19,140 bases of DNA, taken from positions 1 through 19,140 of the forward strand of contig CAKZOF010000793.1 in the NCBI GenBank assembly GCA_937135995.1, given 5' to 3'. Positions 1 to 8,600 of this stretch are shown here, piece after piece. Position numbers and translations under genes: made by a program. The notes under the pieces were generated by a model. It made no database searches, was not told the DNA's origin, and saw only the letters and a list, made by a program, of their open reading frames with translations. Position 1 is the first letter of the stretch; every line of letters begins with the position of its first letter. The DNA comes from an uncultured Pyrinomonas sp. Lineage in GTDB: Bacteria; Acidobacteriota; Blastocatellia; Pyrinomonadales; Pyrinomonadaceae.

Positions 1-1215
1 CGCAACGATCGCGTTGGCTCCCGCCGAGATGTAGTAACCGCCCGATGCCGCCACGTCGCTCATCGAGATGACCACCGGCTTTTTCTTCTTCGCTTCTTCG
101 AGCGCGTGCCAGATCAAATCGGAGTCATAGACCGTGCCGCCCGGGCTATCGACGCGCACGACGATGGCGCGAATCGATTGGTCGTCGCGCGCCTCGTTGA
201 TCTCGCGCACCATGGTCTCGGAACCGACGCTCTGCGACCCGAACGGCGAATTATTCGAGCGCCCTGGTCTGATCGGTCCGGAAGCGTAGATGACGGCGAT
301 CCGTTCTCCCTTATTGAGCCCCAGAGATTCCGGCGCGACGCGCTTGTACTGCGAAGCCTTGACCGCGCGCAGCTTCTCTGTCTCCTTGTAGCCGAGGCGC
401 CGCTTTAGGTCGTTCTCCACCGCATCGCGATAGGCCACGTCATCGATCAAGCCAGCTTCTTTGGCACGCTCGGCTTGAAGCGGCGCTTGATCGATCAGTT
501 CGCGCACGGTCTCGGCAGAGAGCTTGCGCGCCGCCGCGACGTTGTTGATGTAGCGAGCGAATTGACTGTCGAGCAGCGAATTGATCACCTCGCGCTGCGC
601 TTCGGACATCTCGCGCCGCGTCAGTTGATCGGGTGCGTTCTTGTACTTGCCTATTTGATAGAAATCCGGGTAGATGCCGAGCTTGTCGAGCGCGCCGCGC
701 AAGAAGATGACGTTGGCCGCCAACCCGTTGATGAACAGATCGCCGACCGGAGCGACATAGACGCGCTCGCACGCCGAGGCGACGTAGTATTCAGCGTTGG
801 CGCCGTAGGTCAGATACGCGTAGATGGGCTTGCCCGACTGGCGAAAATCGGCGATGGCGTCGCGGATTTCGTCCGCCTTGGCCCATCCGATGTCGAGATT
901 TTCAACTTCGAGCAGCACGCCGCCGATGCGCCGATCGACCTTGGCTTTTTTCAACTGCCAGAGCAGGTCTGTGAGCGACTGCCGACTGCCATCGAACATT
1001 GCCGGCGAAAAGCCGATCGGGAACGGACTCTCGGCGATGTAGTCAGGCAGATCGCCGCTGAGGCGCACGACCAACACGCTGTTGGAAGCAATGTTCGGCT
1101 CGCTCGACCCAACGTAGAAATAGAGGATCAGCACGCTGATGAAGAGCACGAGCACCAAGGCGAGAAACAACCCGCCGAAAATTAGAACGAGTTTGCGCGC
1201 GTTCGACATGGCCAT
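1..1215 (-). CDS. sppA: Signal peptide peptidase SppA (protease IV), C-terminus cut by window start
   Basis: Membrane-bound serine protease of the S49 family, which degrades signal peptides left in the membrane after protein export. The 405 residues present include an N-terminal membrane anchor (about residues 8-35) and two tandem S49-like domains, as in the long (67K) E. coli-type enzyme. The catalytic pair can be placed: the general-base lysine is K192 in GKYKNA and the nucleophile is S391 in AASGGYYIS. Their spacing of 199 residues matches E. coli K209/S409. The remaining C-terminal part lies outside the window. I chose the ATG at 1215 because an AGGAGGAGG ribosome site lies 14 nt upstream; a second in-frame ATG at 1209 is further from it. 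It lies downstream of mnmA on the same strand, but a 433-nt gap makes a shared operon uncertain. Family assignment is firm. Confidence 0.93.
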   Translation of the reverse strand, partial: MAMSNARKLVLIFGGLFLALVLVLFISVLILYFYVGSSEPNIASNSVLVVRLSGDLPDYIAESPFPIGFSPAMFDGSRQSLTDLLWQLKKAKVDRRIGGVLLEVENLDIGWAKADEIRDAIADFRQSGKPIYAYLTYGANAEYYVASACERVYVAPVGDLFINGLAANVIFLRGALDKLGIYPDFYQIGKYKNAPDQLTRREMSEAQREVINSLLDSQFARYINNVAAARKLSAETVRELIDQAPLQAERAKEAGLIDDVAYRDAVENDLKRRLGYKETEKLRAVKASQYKRVAPESLGLNKGERIAVIYASGPIRPGRSNNSPFGSQSVGSETMVREINEARDDQSIRAIVVRVDSPGGTVYDSDLIWHALEEAKKKKPVVISMSDVAASGGYYISAGANAIVA

Positions 1216-1648
1216 CGGTGACTTTGCTACCTCCTCCTCGAAGTCGCTCGAAAAAAGGCGAAACGCTCATGCGTATGTACGCAACCCGGAGCGGAAAAGT
1301 TCAAGCCCTTGGGTCCGAAACCCGCTGCTCTCGCCAATCGGAGCAACTCGAAGCTTTTGAACTTGCCGGAGAAACGGCAACGCCCGAAATCATCCCGCAG
1401 TGTCGAGAAGACATGGAGCGCGCAGCAAAGAGGGGATTTCCTCGCTTACAGTTCCTTTCCGTTCGGTTCCCGCAAGTGCTTGGTTCGGAAAGGCCGAGAA
1501 CGCGCAAGAACCAGGGGGGTTGACCGTGCTGTCCGCTGGACGGCGCGAAGCGCAGTTGAGCCGAAAACGCGCAAAAAGCGCAGGTTCGCGCTCGCAAACT
1601 TGCATCAGCGCTCGCCCTTTCGAGACGACATTCGAGGCGACGGACTCT
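1216..1648. other. 433-nt gap between mnmA and sppA; foldable, no convincing gene
   Basis: Open frames here lack family features and run into mnmA antisense, so I call no protein. Several inverted repeats are visible. AAGTTCAA (1297-1304) pairs with TTGAACTT (1357-1364) and encloses two smaller hairpins, GGGT/ACCC and TGCTC/GAGCA. TTGCCG/CGGCAA (1363-1380, loop GAGAAA) shares two bases with that outer stem. CCTTTCCG (1454-1461) pairs with CGGAAAGG (1486-1493). TGCGT/ACGCA (1270-1283) lies nearer sppA. The stretch would be the 3' end of the mnmA transcript and/or the 5' leader of sppA. It does not match tmRNA, RNase P RNA or a tRNA by eye. Confidence 0.5.
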
Positions 1649-2758
1649 TCAGCGCTTGACGCGCACGATCCAACCGCCGCCCAGAACCTCGTCGCCGCGG
1701 TAGAAAACAGTCGCCTGACCTGGCGTGATGGCACGCTGCGGCTCGTCGAAACGCACGCGCGCTCTTCCCTCGCCCGTCGTCTCGATGGTGGCCGGCGCCG
1801 CCTCGTGCCGGTACCGGACGCGCACTTCGGCGCGCACCGGCGCCGTCGGTTGATCGAACGCGATCCAGTTAACACCCGCCGCCGAGAACTCGCGTGACAA
1901 CAACTCCTCGTCCTCGCCGACGATGACGCGATTGCGCTCGGCATCGATGGCGACGACGTAGAGCGGACGCCCGTGCGCGATGCCAAGACCGCGACGCTGG
2001 CCCACGGTGTAGTTATGGATTCCCTTGTGCGTGCCGAGCACTTCACCGCTGGTGGAGACGATTTCGCCAGCGGGCGGACGGCGCTCGCCTTCGGCCTCCA
2101 AGTAACGGTCGATGAACCCAGCGTAATCGCCGTCCGGCACGAAGCAGATCTCCTGCGACTCAGCCTTTTCGGCCACTGATAGCCCAAGCCGACGCGCCGC
2201 CGCCCGCACCTCTTCCTTGGTCAACTCGCCGAGTGGAAACATTGCGCGCGCGAGTTGTTCCTGAGTCAACTCCCAGAGGAAATAGGACTGGTCCTTGCGT
2301 CGGTCACGTCCGCGAAAGAGCTTGTATCGACCCGTTTCGTCATCGCGCACGACGCGCGCATAGTGACCGGTCGCCACGCGCTCGCACCCCAAGCTCTGTG
2401 CCAGCCGGTCGAGCGAGGCGAACTTCAACCGGCTGTTGCAGGCCACGCAAGGGATAGGCGTTTCGCCGCTCAGATAACTCTGTACGAACGGCTGAACCAC
2501 TGCGCGCTCGAAGTCGCGTTCGAGATTGAGGACGTAGAAGGGGAAGCCCAACTGCTGCGCGACGCGTCGCGCGTCATAGACGTCATCGAGCGAGCAGCAG
2601 CGCGACGGCAGCGGCTCGCCATTTTCATCGAGCACCAGATTGCGGCGCTGATCCCACAACTGCATGGTGAAGCCGATGACTTCGTGTCCGGCTTCGCGCA
2701 GAAGCGCCGCCGCTGTGGAAGAATCCACGCCGCCGCTCATTGCCACCGCGATCTTCAT
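1649..2758 (-). CDS. mnmA: tRNA-specific 2-thiouridylase MnmA
   Basis: Cytoplasmic enzyme that uses ATP and sulfur relayed by persulfide carriers to make 2-thiouridine at wobble position U34 of tRNA-Lys, -Glu and -Gln. At 369 residues it has normal family length. The PP-loop ATP site SGGVDSS is at residues 8-14. The catalytic cysteines are C107 in CNSRLKF and C205 in EICFVPDG, corresponding to E. coli C102 and C199. GHYARV near 131 and the C-terminal beta-barrel region also fit. The frame extends 16 codons upstream to another ATG, but [10 protein letters not shown] is the canonical N-terminus and is preceded by AGAGGTG at 8 nt, so I start at 2758. The divergent neighbour is the AAA+ ATPase gene. 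No missing residues were noticed. Confidence 0.96.
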   Translation of the reverse strand: MKIAVAMSGGVDSSTAAALLREAGHEVIGFTMQLWDQRRNLVLDENGEPLPSRCCSLDDVYDARRVAQQLGFPFYVLNLERDFERAVVQPFVQSYLSGETPIPCVACNSRLKFASLDRLAQSLGCERVATGHYARVVRDDETGRYKLFRGRDRRKDQSYFLWELTQEQLARAMFPLGELTKEEVRAAARRLGLSVAEKAESQEICFVPDGDYAGFIDRYLEAEGERRPPAGEIVSTSGEVLGTHKGIHNYTVGQRRGLGIAHGRPLYVVAIDAERNRVIVGEDEELLSREFSAAGVNWIAFDQPTAPVRAEVRVRYRHEAAPATIETTGEGRARVRFDEPQRAITPGQATVFYRGDEVLGGGWIVRVKR

Positions 2759-2791
2759 CTTTCTCACACCTCTCGAGTCACCGCGCGCGCC

Positions 2792-2809
2792 CGCATGGCT
2801 CGCCATGCG
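2792..2809. repeat. Perfect 7-bp hairpin in the mnmA leader
   Basis: CGCATGG (2792-2798) and CCATGCG (2803-2809) flank a 4-nt loop, about 34 nt upstream of the mnmA start. On the minus strand the hairpin contains the upstream in-frame ATG, which could sequester it; this supports use of the downstream start. It could also be an operator-like palindrome. Function unknown. Confidence 0.4.
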
Positions 2810-2871
2810 TGTTCTTGCTGGGCCGATGGCGTTTCAAGCCTGGTTCCGACCGGCACCTGCGCCAGCTTCGT

Positions 2872-2900
2872 TTGCCGCCATCATGGCCGGATGTTAAGAT
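2872..2900 (+). promoter_or_regulatory. Candidate extended -10 promoter for the AAA+ ATPase gene
   Basis: TTGCCG (2872-2877) and TAAGAT (2895-2900) are separated by 17 bp. TGT directly upstream of the -10 gives an extended -10 (TGnTAAGAT). Each hexamer matches consensus in four of six positions. It lies about 90 nt upstream of the ATG at 2992. Judged by eye only. Confidence 0.35.
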
Positions 2901-2991
2901 GCATTGTGTTCTTCATCGAGTTTGCACCAAACGGTCAAGAATACATCAAAACGGGGCGAGCGTCAGCCCATCAGGGGAAGTTTTTTGAGAC

Positions 2992-3813
2992 ATGGCCGAA
3001 AAAGCGTTAGTCGAGCGCGCAATCGAGGAGTACCGCATCGCGGACGAACCCTTCTACCTCCCGGTCGGCAACGAGACGGAGTTGTTCGAGGCGGCCTATC
3101 ATGTCCGGCTGCCCGTGATGCTCAAGGGACCGACCGGCTGCGGCAAGACGCGCTTCGTCGAGCACATGGCGTGGCGGCTCAATCGCCCGCTGGTAACCGT
3201 CGCTTGCCACGAAGACCTTTCGGCAACCGATCTGGTGGGGCGCTTCTTGCTCGAAGGCGAAGAGACCGTCTGGCACGACGGTCCGCTGACCACCGCCGTC
3301 CGTCACGGAGCCATCTGCTATCTGGATGAGGTCGTCGAAGCGCGCAAAGACACAGTGGTCATCATCCACCCGTTGACCGATCACCGCCGCAGGCTCCCCA
3401 TCGAAAAGCGTGGCACGGTGGTGGAGGCGCCGCCTGAGTTCATGCTCGTCGTCTCGTACAACCCGGGCTACCAATCCATCCTCAAGGATTTGAAACAATC
3501 CACGCGACAGCGGTTCATCGCCATCGAGTTCGACTACCCGCCGCCGGAACTCGAAGCCGAGATCGTTGCGCGCGAAGGCGGCGTCTCGATCGATGTCGCC
3601 CGCGATCTGGTGTTGATCGGCCAGAAGGTGAGAAACCTGCGCGGTCACGGGCTTGAAGAAGGTGTCTCGACGCGGCTTCTGATCTATGCCGCGCAATTGA
3701 TCGCGCGCGGCATCGCTCCCATCAGCGCGGCCGAAGTCGCGCTCGCCGCGCCGATCACCGACGATCGCGACCTGCAACGCAGCATTCGCGAGATCATCAC
3801 CACGGTGATCTGA
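2992..3813 (+). CDS. MoxR-class AAA+ ATPase, CbbQ/NirQ/NorQ type
   Basis: 273-residue AAA+ ATPase of the CbbQ/NirQ/NorQ/GpvN group. Family members form hexamers that, with a VWA-domain partner (CbbO or NorD), remodel or activate client enzymes such as Rubisco or nitric oxide reductase. Visible motifs are Walker A GPTGCGKT (46-53), Walker B ICYLDE (108-113), sensor-1 asparagine N157 in SYNPGY, and arginine finger R172 in STRQRF. The C-terminal CbbQ_C-like helical part follows. The ATG at 2992 is preceded by AGGGGA about 13 nt upstream, a mediocre ribosome site. A likely VWA partner is encoded at 5620-8784 on the same strand, but two small genes lie between them, whereas family pairs are usually adjacent. 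No client enzyme is visible nearby, so the symbol is left blank. Family call is firm; substrate unknown. Confidence 0.92.
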   Translation: MAEKALVERAIEEYRIADEPFYLPVGNETELFEAAYHVRLPVMLKGPTGCGKTRFVEHMAWRLNRPLVTVACHEDLSATDLVGRFLLEGEETVWHDGPLTTAVRHGAICYLDEVVEARKDTVVIIHPLTDHRRRLPIEKRGTVVEAPPEFMLVVSYNPGYQSILKDLKQSTRQRFIAIEFDYPPPELEAEIVAREGGVSIDVARDLVLIGQKVRNLRGHGLEEGVSTRLLIYAAQLIARGIAPISAAEVALAAPITDDRDLQRSIREIITTVI

Positions 3814-4014
3814 ACACCGAAGTTAGAGCGCCAACACCTCGACGCGCTCTTGCGCCCTGTGATTTCCGCCCTCAAGCTTCTTGCTCGCCCCTTCGCGCAT
3901 TTGTTATAAAGACGAGGGGCGTGGGAGAGCGACGAAACCCATTCACTTCAGGGGTGGCACGCACGGACTCCCACACTTGCTCCGAAGCAGAACATGGCAT
4001 CGCAAGTGGGGATT

Positions 4015-4023
4015 TGCTAGAAT
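4015..4023 (+). promoter_or_regulatory. Candidate extended -10 element (TGC-TAGAAT) for ytxH
   Basis: TGC followed by TAGAAT (4018-4023) forms an extended -10. No good -35 is seen: TGGCAT at 3995-4000 is 17 bp upstream but poor. Transcription would begin near 4030, leaving a leader of about 170 nt before the YtxH start. The same TGnTAGAAT pattern precedes the rhomboid gene. Confidence 0.4.
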
Positions 4024-4024
4024 C

Positions 4025-4050
4025 TCCCGTGTACCGTGGGGCACATGGGA
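4025..4050 (+). repeat. Stem-loop 1 in the ytxH leader
   Basis: TCCCGTGT (4025-4032) pairs with ACATGGGA (4043-4050), including one G-U pair, around a 10-nt loop (ACCGTGGGGC). It is followed by AGT. It resembles the second stem-loop at 4116-4140 in both arms and flanks (GAATC before, AAGT after). Confidence 0.5.
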
Positions 4051-4075
4051 AGTGACGCACGAGGAGACGGTTGAA

Positions 4076-4096
4076 ATGCCGTGCATCACCGCGTAA
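4076..4096 (+). CDS. Candidate six-codon leader peptide (MPCITA)
   Basis: ATG at 4076 followed by five codons and TAA reads Met-Pro-Cys-Ile-Thr-Ala. It is preceded by GAGGAG (4061-4066), 9 nt upstream, a stronger ribosome site than those of several real genes here. It lies between two similar stem-loops and downstream of a candidate promoter. Its end overlaps an inverted repeat, TCACC (4086-4090) with GGTGA (4102-4106), so ribosomes on it could alter folding ahead of the ytxH start. Too short for a homology argument; translation is inferred from the ribosome site alone. Confidence 0.35.
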   Translation: MPCITA

Positions 4097-4115
4097 GAAG
4101 TGGTGAGCCCAAGAA

Positions 4116-4140
4116 TCCCACGCGCTTGCGGGCCGTGGGA
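4116..4140 (+). repeat. Stem-loop 2 in the ytxH leader
   Basis: TCCCAC (4116-4121) pairs with GTGGGA (4135-4140) around a 13-nt loop that can pair further (GC with GC). It is followed by AGT, as in stem-loop 1. It ends about 60 nt before the YtxH start codon. The loop and position do not resemble an intrinsic terminator, since no T-tract follows. Confidence 0.5.
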
Positions 4141-4199
4141 AGTTGATTTCGGCCCAATAAACTTTCATCGAAACCGGCAGCGAACCGGGGAGGATTGCC

Positions 4200-4580
4200 A
4201 TGAGCACACATGAACCGTTTGGCGTCACGGACCGCGAAACCGATCTTTCGACGCGCTTGACCTACTTTTTGATCGGCGGCACCATCGGAGCCATCGTCGC
4301 GCTGTTGTTCGCACCCAAACCGGGACGCGAGCTGCGGAGCGACATCGCCGACGCAACGCGCAAGAGCGTCGACCGTACGCGCGAAGCGGCCGCACAGATC
4401 GGGGCCAAAGCGGGCGAGTACTACTCGACGGCGACGCAAAAAGCGTCGGAACTGGCCGAGGCCGCGCGCGAAGCAGCCGCGCGTCAGAGCGAGCGCATCA
4501 CCGCGGCGATCGAAGCCGGCAAGCAGGCCTACGTCGAAGAGAAACAGCGGGCCGAACTACCGGAAGCGCGCGAATCTTGA
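4200..4580 (+). CDS. YtxH domain protein
   Basis: 126-residue small membrane-anchored protein of the YtxH (GvpP-like) family, whose members are often stress induced in Firmicutes; molecular function is unknown. A glycine-rich membrane segment spans about residues 20-38. The family signature LLFAPKPGRELR follows directly (35-46). The remainder is a long alanine/glutamate/arginine-rich helix (about 47-120), probably amphipathic or coiled-coil and probably cytoplasmic. The ATG is preceded by GGAGG at 7 nt. The next gene encodes another single-span, long-helix protein, a combination also seen in Bacillus-type stress gene pairs. The long leader with a short ORF suggests post-transcriptional control. 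The family call is good; role unproven. Confidence 0.85.
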   Translation: MSTHEPFGVTDRETDLSTRLTYFLIGGTIGAIVALLFAPKPGRELRSDIADATRKSVDRTREAAAQIGAKAGEYYSTATQKASELAEAAREAAARQSERITAAIEAGKQAYVEEKQRAELPEARES

Positions 4581-4602
4581 GTTCTCGCCCGAAAGCGTAA
4601 GT

Positions 4603-4643
4603 TTCGATCGGCAGCCTTCGGGCCAAAGCTCTCTGGAGCCGAT
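4603..4643 (+). repeat. Structured element between ytxH and the DUF948-like gene
   Basis: CGATCGGC (4603-4610) is the exact complement of GCCGATCG (4636-4643). Inside lie GCC-TTCG-GGC (4612-4621), a stable UUCG-type tetraloop hairpin, and CCA/TGG (4622-4624 with 4632-4634). Together they form a branched fold. The flanks carry similar TAAGTTTCG and TAAGTTCGA sequences. No T-tract follows, so it is more likely a processing or stability element than a terminator. By eye only. Confidence 0.45.
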
Positions 4644-4683
4644 CGCTTAAGTTCGAACCAGCTCACAAGGCCGGGGACGAATC

Positions 4684-5259
4684 GTGCAGGCTCTGCTGGC
4701 TCTTCAGATCAACGCCAACGACCCGCTCTTTTGGATTTTGGTCGTCATCGCCATCTCGTTCGTCGTGATTGCGCTGGCGACTATCTTCATCGCCGTGCTC
4801 GTCGGGCGCATCGCGCGCACGGTGGGGGCGCTCGAAAAGCGCGTCGAGCCGTTGATCGAACGCGCGACGGCGCTCAGTGAGGAGGCGCGGCGCATCGCCG
4901 CCCAAGGGCGCGAGATCGCCGCGCAAGTTCACCAGATGTCCGGGCATCTTTCGACCGCGACCATGCACCTTTCGGAATCGGCGGCCATCGTCCGCGACGA
5001 AGTGCGTGAAATCAAAGCGCTCGTCAGCCATTCGGTGGAAACGGCCCGCGACAAAGTTGAGATGATCGGGCGCTCGATCGATGAAACGCACGCCCAAGTC
5101 GTGGCGACGACGCGCTTTATTCAGTCGCGCATTGTCGATCCGGCGCGTGAGCTAGCCGCCATCATGGCGGGCATCCGGCGTGGCCTCGAGGTGCTCACGG
5201 CGCCAACTCCTAAACCTATCAACCAATCCTACGGCGAAGACGAGATGTTCATCGGCTAG
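4684..5259 (+). CDS. DUF948-like single-span membrane coiled-coil protein
   Basis: 191-residue protein with one strong transmembrane segment (about residues 15-39) followed by about 120 residues of heptad-like helix (VGRIARTVGALEKRVEPLIE onward). This is the layout of the DUF948 general-stress/membrane-tether group. The segment is near the N-terminus, with a basic flank after it, so the helical part is probably cytoplasmic. It begins with GTG at 4684; no nearby in-frame ATG gives a full membrane segment. The ribosome site is weak (GGGG about 7 nt upstream). It lies 103 nt after ytxH, separated by a branched inverted repeat. DUF948 assignment is by layout and residue pattern rather than a diagnostic motif. 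It could interact with the YtxH protein, which is inference. Confidence 0.72.
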   Translation: MQALLALQINANDPLFWILVVIAISFVVIALATIFIAVLVGRIARTVGALEKRVEPLIERATALSEEARRIAAQGREIAAQVHQMSGHLSTATMHLSESAAIVRDEVREIKALVSHSVETARDKVEMIGRSIDETHAQVVATTRFIQSRIVDPARELAAIMAGIRRGLEVLTAPTPKPINQSYGEDEMFIG

Positions 5260-5619
5260 GCGGACGATCTGGCAACCATCGCCAGCCCGCCGAGGGCGCG
5301 CTTTGAGACGGCGCGTCGGCGCAGATCGAGCGCGCAGTCTCGCCCTCTTCTTCCGAAACGAAACTTCCACAAAGCAGGTCGAATCACCTTTTCTCCGGCA
5401 GCGATGTCGCCGCTCGTTGAAAGTTCCGGTTCGGAGCCATCCGCGCACCCTTTTTACGCTGATCGCAAGAGAAACTGCATCGGACAGCGATCATTTCCGC
5501 ACAAAACCGTTCGACAATATGAAGGTTTGAAGTTGCGGTCGCAACCGTGTTATCTGTGAACGGCAACGCGCTCCGGCGGATCACTAGCGAGGATTCCACG
5601 GCATCTAATCAGCAGCGAG
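5260..5619. other. 360-nt gap before the VWA gene
   Basis: No gene is supported here. TGATCGC (5460-5466) is complementary to GCGATCA (5487-5493) with a 20-nt loop. A promoter-like segment with an embedded palindrome lies at 5527-5556. The rest shows nothing I recognise. The gap and promoter-like sequence suggest the VWA gene can be transcribed separately from the genes before it. Confidence 0.4.
5527..5556 (+). promoter_or_regulatory. Candidate promoter with internal palindrome upstream of the VWA gene
   Basis: TTGAAG (5527-5532) and TATCTG (5551-5556) are 18 bp apart. Within the spacer is GTTGCG-GT-CGCAAC (5532-5545), a perfect 6-bp inverted repeat that could be an operator. The hexamers are weak and the distance to the ATG is about 64 nt. 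Confidence 0.3.
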
Positions 5620-8600
5620 ATGGTGGAACGCGACGAAGGACACATGTTCGACTCCGAGGAGACGCGCCCGTTGAACCGCGATTGGCGCGATAGGCTTCGT
5701 GCCATCGCCAATCCGAGCGAACGGCAACGTATGTCTGAGTTGCTGCGCCAACTTCGCCATCTTCCGGCAGATCGGGCGCGCGTGGCGCTGGAAGTGAGCG
5801 CCTCTCTGGCGGTCATCAGCTTTCGCGCGAGCGCCGAGTTCTTGCGCGCGACGACGGAAGTCGCGCATCTTCTCGACGCCGAAGGTCTGCGTGCGTGGGG
5901 CGAAATAGGGCGCAGGCTGTTGATGACCAATCCCGACGCTGGGCAGTCTTTTTTCGCCGAAGGCGTGGCGCATCTTGCACCGCTCCCGTTGGAAGTGCGC
6001 CGACTGCTGCTGCAAGTCTGCTTGCGGCAGATGACGCTCTCGAATTCGATCGCGCTGGCGACCTATCGTCAGGCTCCGCGCCTCGCACAAGTCATCGGTG
6101 ATGAACAGGCGCTCCGCTGGACATTCGAAGTGGCGCACGAAATAGCGCGCCGTTCGGCCAAGCACAGCGCCGACTTTTTTCACGCCACCGTTCCGGTGGC
6201 CAACGCTTTCAACCGGTTCAGCGCCGAAGCGCCACTCATGATGCGCGAGGCCGTACAGTTGGCAGCCGCCTTTGCCGCGCGCGCTGGCGGCGTCGCCACG
6301 GACTTCTGGAGCGTCCTTCCGACAGCGACCGCCGGATTGGACGCAACCTGTATCAGGCGACTCTTTGCGCACGCCGAAAGCTCGCTCGAACACGGCGGAG
6401 CGGCCGCGCTTCACGCTTTCATCGCGGGCGCAGAGTTCTTGCGCGCCGCGCCCGAAGCGTTCGATGCATGGGCCGACCTGTTGCAGCAAGTGGCCGCGCA
6501 GTCGAACGCGGCCATGATCTCGTTGGCGCGCACCGGTCCCAAGGTCGTCCGTGCGATTCAACGCGAGCAACGATCCGGAAACGCGGCGTTGCACCGCGTC
6601 ATCTTCACCGTGCGACGCATCGCTGCGCTCGATGCTGAAGCGGCCATCGCTTGCTTCCGTTCGGCCCCGTCGGCGCTTCGCTCTTCGACGATCGAGCAGT
6701 TCGAAGCGTGGGCCGCAAACGGCCTCAAGCAAGAGACCAATGCCAAGGCGCGCCGCAGCTACTACGCGCTCGAAACACGCCAAAGCAACGAAACCTTGCG
6801 CTCCGGCGCCGGCTTGACGCTCGAACAAGTCGCCGCCACGCTGCGCCTTTACATCGAGGCGTTGACGGGGCGCGAGGTCGAAGTGGCCCCGCTCGTCCAT
6901 GCGAGCAACGAAGCGCGCATCAACGATGGGCGAACCATACATCTGCCACCCAACGTCGCTGAGTTTGAAACCGAAGAGCTCAACTTCCGGCTCTACAAAG
7001 TCCTCGCCGCGCACGCCGCTGGTCAAATCGAGTTTGGCACGCACGCGCGCGGCACAGCTGAACTGCGCGCGGCCTATGAATCGATCGCGGCGCTGTACGC
7101 GCCGGAGAACGCCGATGCGCTCGACGCTTTTTCGCTCGACGGCTACATCAACGATTTGACCAAAGGCGAAGCCGCCCTTCCGCCCGAGGAAGAAGCGCGC
7201 CTTTCGCGCGAGCGTCGGCCCACGATGCCGGAAGAGGGCGACTACCGCGCGGTGCTCTCCCTGTTCCCGAAGAAGGCGCTGGCGACGCGTATCTTCTCGA
7301 TGCTGGAGAACGGCCGCATCGACCGCCTGCTGCGCCGAAAGTATCGCGGTCTGGTGCGTGATCTCGATCTCGTGCGCGAACATCTACGCGCAACGCGCCC
7401 GCGCATCGCGGATCTTCCGGTGAACGTCGTCCCGTTTGAACTGCTCTTTCAAATCACGCTCTGCGGCGGTGCGCGCGACGATGCACGGCAATTCTACGGT
7501 CAAATCGTCAGCGAACTTGAGACCATCGTCGCCGATTACCTCGCTGGTCCGCAGGCAACCGTTGCCGATTCGCTGATGGCGACGAGCCGTGTTTATGCGC
7601 TCTTTCGCTCGGTCACGCCGGATGATTCGGCGCAACAGAACGAGACCAACGACGAAACTCAAGGGCGCGACTCCAGTCGCGAGAAGACGCCCGCGGAAGC
7701 GCGCGAGGCTGAGCCGCAATCGCGCGAGCGCGAGCGCCGCCACGAAGCGCGCGAATTGTTCAACGCTTGGGCGCTCGAAGATCTGGAACAAGAGTCCGAC
7801 ACGCTCGACGGAGCGGAGCGCTGGACCAGCGCCGAGACGCCCGAACAGCCGCTCGAGCCTGGCGAAGCGGCCTATCTCTACGACGAATGGGATCGCGATT
7901 TGATGGACCATCGCGTCGCGTGGTGCCGCGTCATCGAAAAGCGCGTCAAAATGGGCGATCGTTCCTTCGTCGAACTAACGCGCACGCGCCACCGAGGATT
8001 GATTTCGGCCATCCGCAACCAGTTCCAGTTGATGAGGCCCGAAGGGCTGCGCCGCATGCGCGGCGAACTCGACGGCGAGGACTACGACCTGAACGCCGTG
8101 ATCGACTACGTCGCTGACCGCCGTGCCGACGGACAGCAGTCGGAGCGCATCTACACGAAGCGCCTGCGCCGCGAGCGCAACGTCGCCGTCTCCTTTTTGC
8201 TGGACCAATCGTCATCGACGGCGCGCACCATCGGGCGCAACCCGCTGCAACCCTACACGCATCCGGGTCGTCGCATCATCGACATCGAAAAGGAAGGTCT
8301 AGTTCTGATGAGCGAGGCGCTCGAAGCGGTCGGCGACTCGTATGCCATCTACGGCTTCACCTCGGAAGGGCGGCACAACGTGAAGTTTTACGTCGTCAAA
8401 GATTTCGACGAGCGTTTCACGGAAGAGATCGAACGCCGCATCGGCGGCATCACCTACCAGCACAACACGCGGTTAGGCGCGGCCATTCGCCACGCGACGG
8501 CGCGTCTTGCCGCGCGTGAAGCGCGCACGCGCCTTCTGATCGTCCTCTCGGACGGACGGCCATATGATCACGACTATGGTGATGCGCGATATGCGCGCGA

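Larger units (their letters stand above)
3814..4199. other. 386-nt gap: leader region of the YtxH gene
   Basis: Besides the promoter, short ORF and two stem-loops listed separately, this stretch has GTGGGAG (3921-3927) complementary to CTCCCAC (3968-3974). G-rich and C-rich heptamers of this type recur: GTGGGAG, CTCCCAC, GTGGGGA, TCTCCCG, GTGGGGC, TCCCAC and GTGGGA. This gives many alternative pairings. A 71-codon frame (3881-4096) ends in the short leader ORF but has no family features, and I do not call it a gene. Confidence 0.5.

Noticed and set aside
1297..1380. Cloverleaf-like fold that might be a tRNA
   Set aside because: No anticodon loop, T-loop consensus or acceptor/CCA end fits on either strand.
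3955..4018. Possible sigma-54 promoters (TGGCACG and TGGCAT with downstream TTGCT)
   Set aside because: The GG and GC elements are far too widely spaced for sigma-54 binding.
3881..4096. 71-codon frame upstream of ytxH
   Set aside because: No family resemblance or ribosome site at its start; only its last six codons have a good ribosome site and are reported as a leader peptide.
5605..7383. 592-codon open frame antisense to the VWA gene
   Set aside because: Low-complexity Arg/Ala/Gly-rich translation with no family features, typical of antisense frames in high-GC genes; the plus-strand protein has clear NorD/CbbO motifs.
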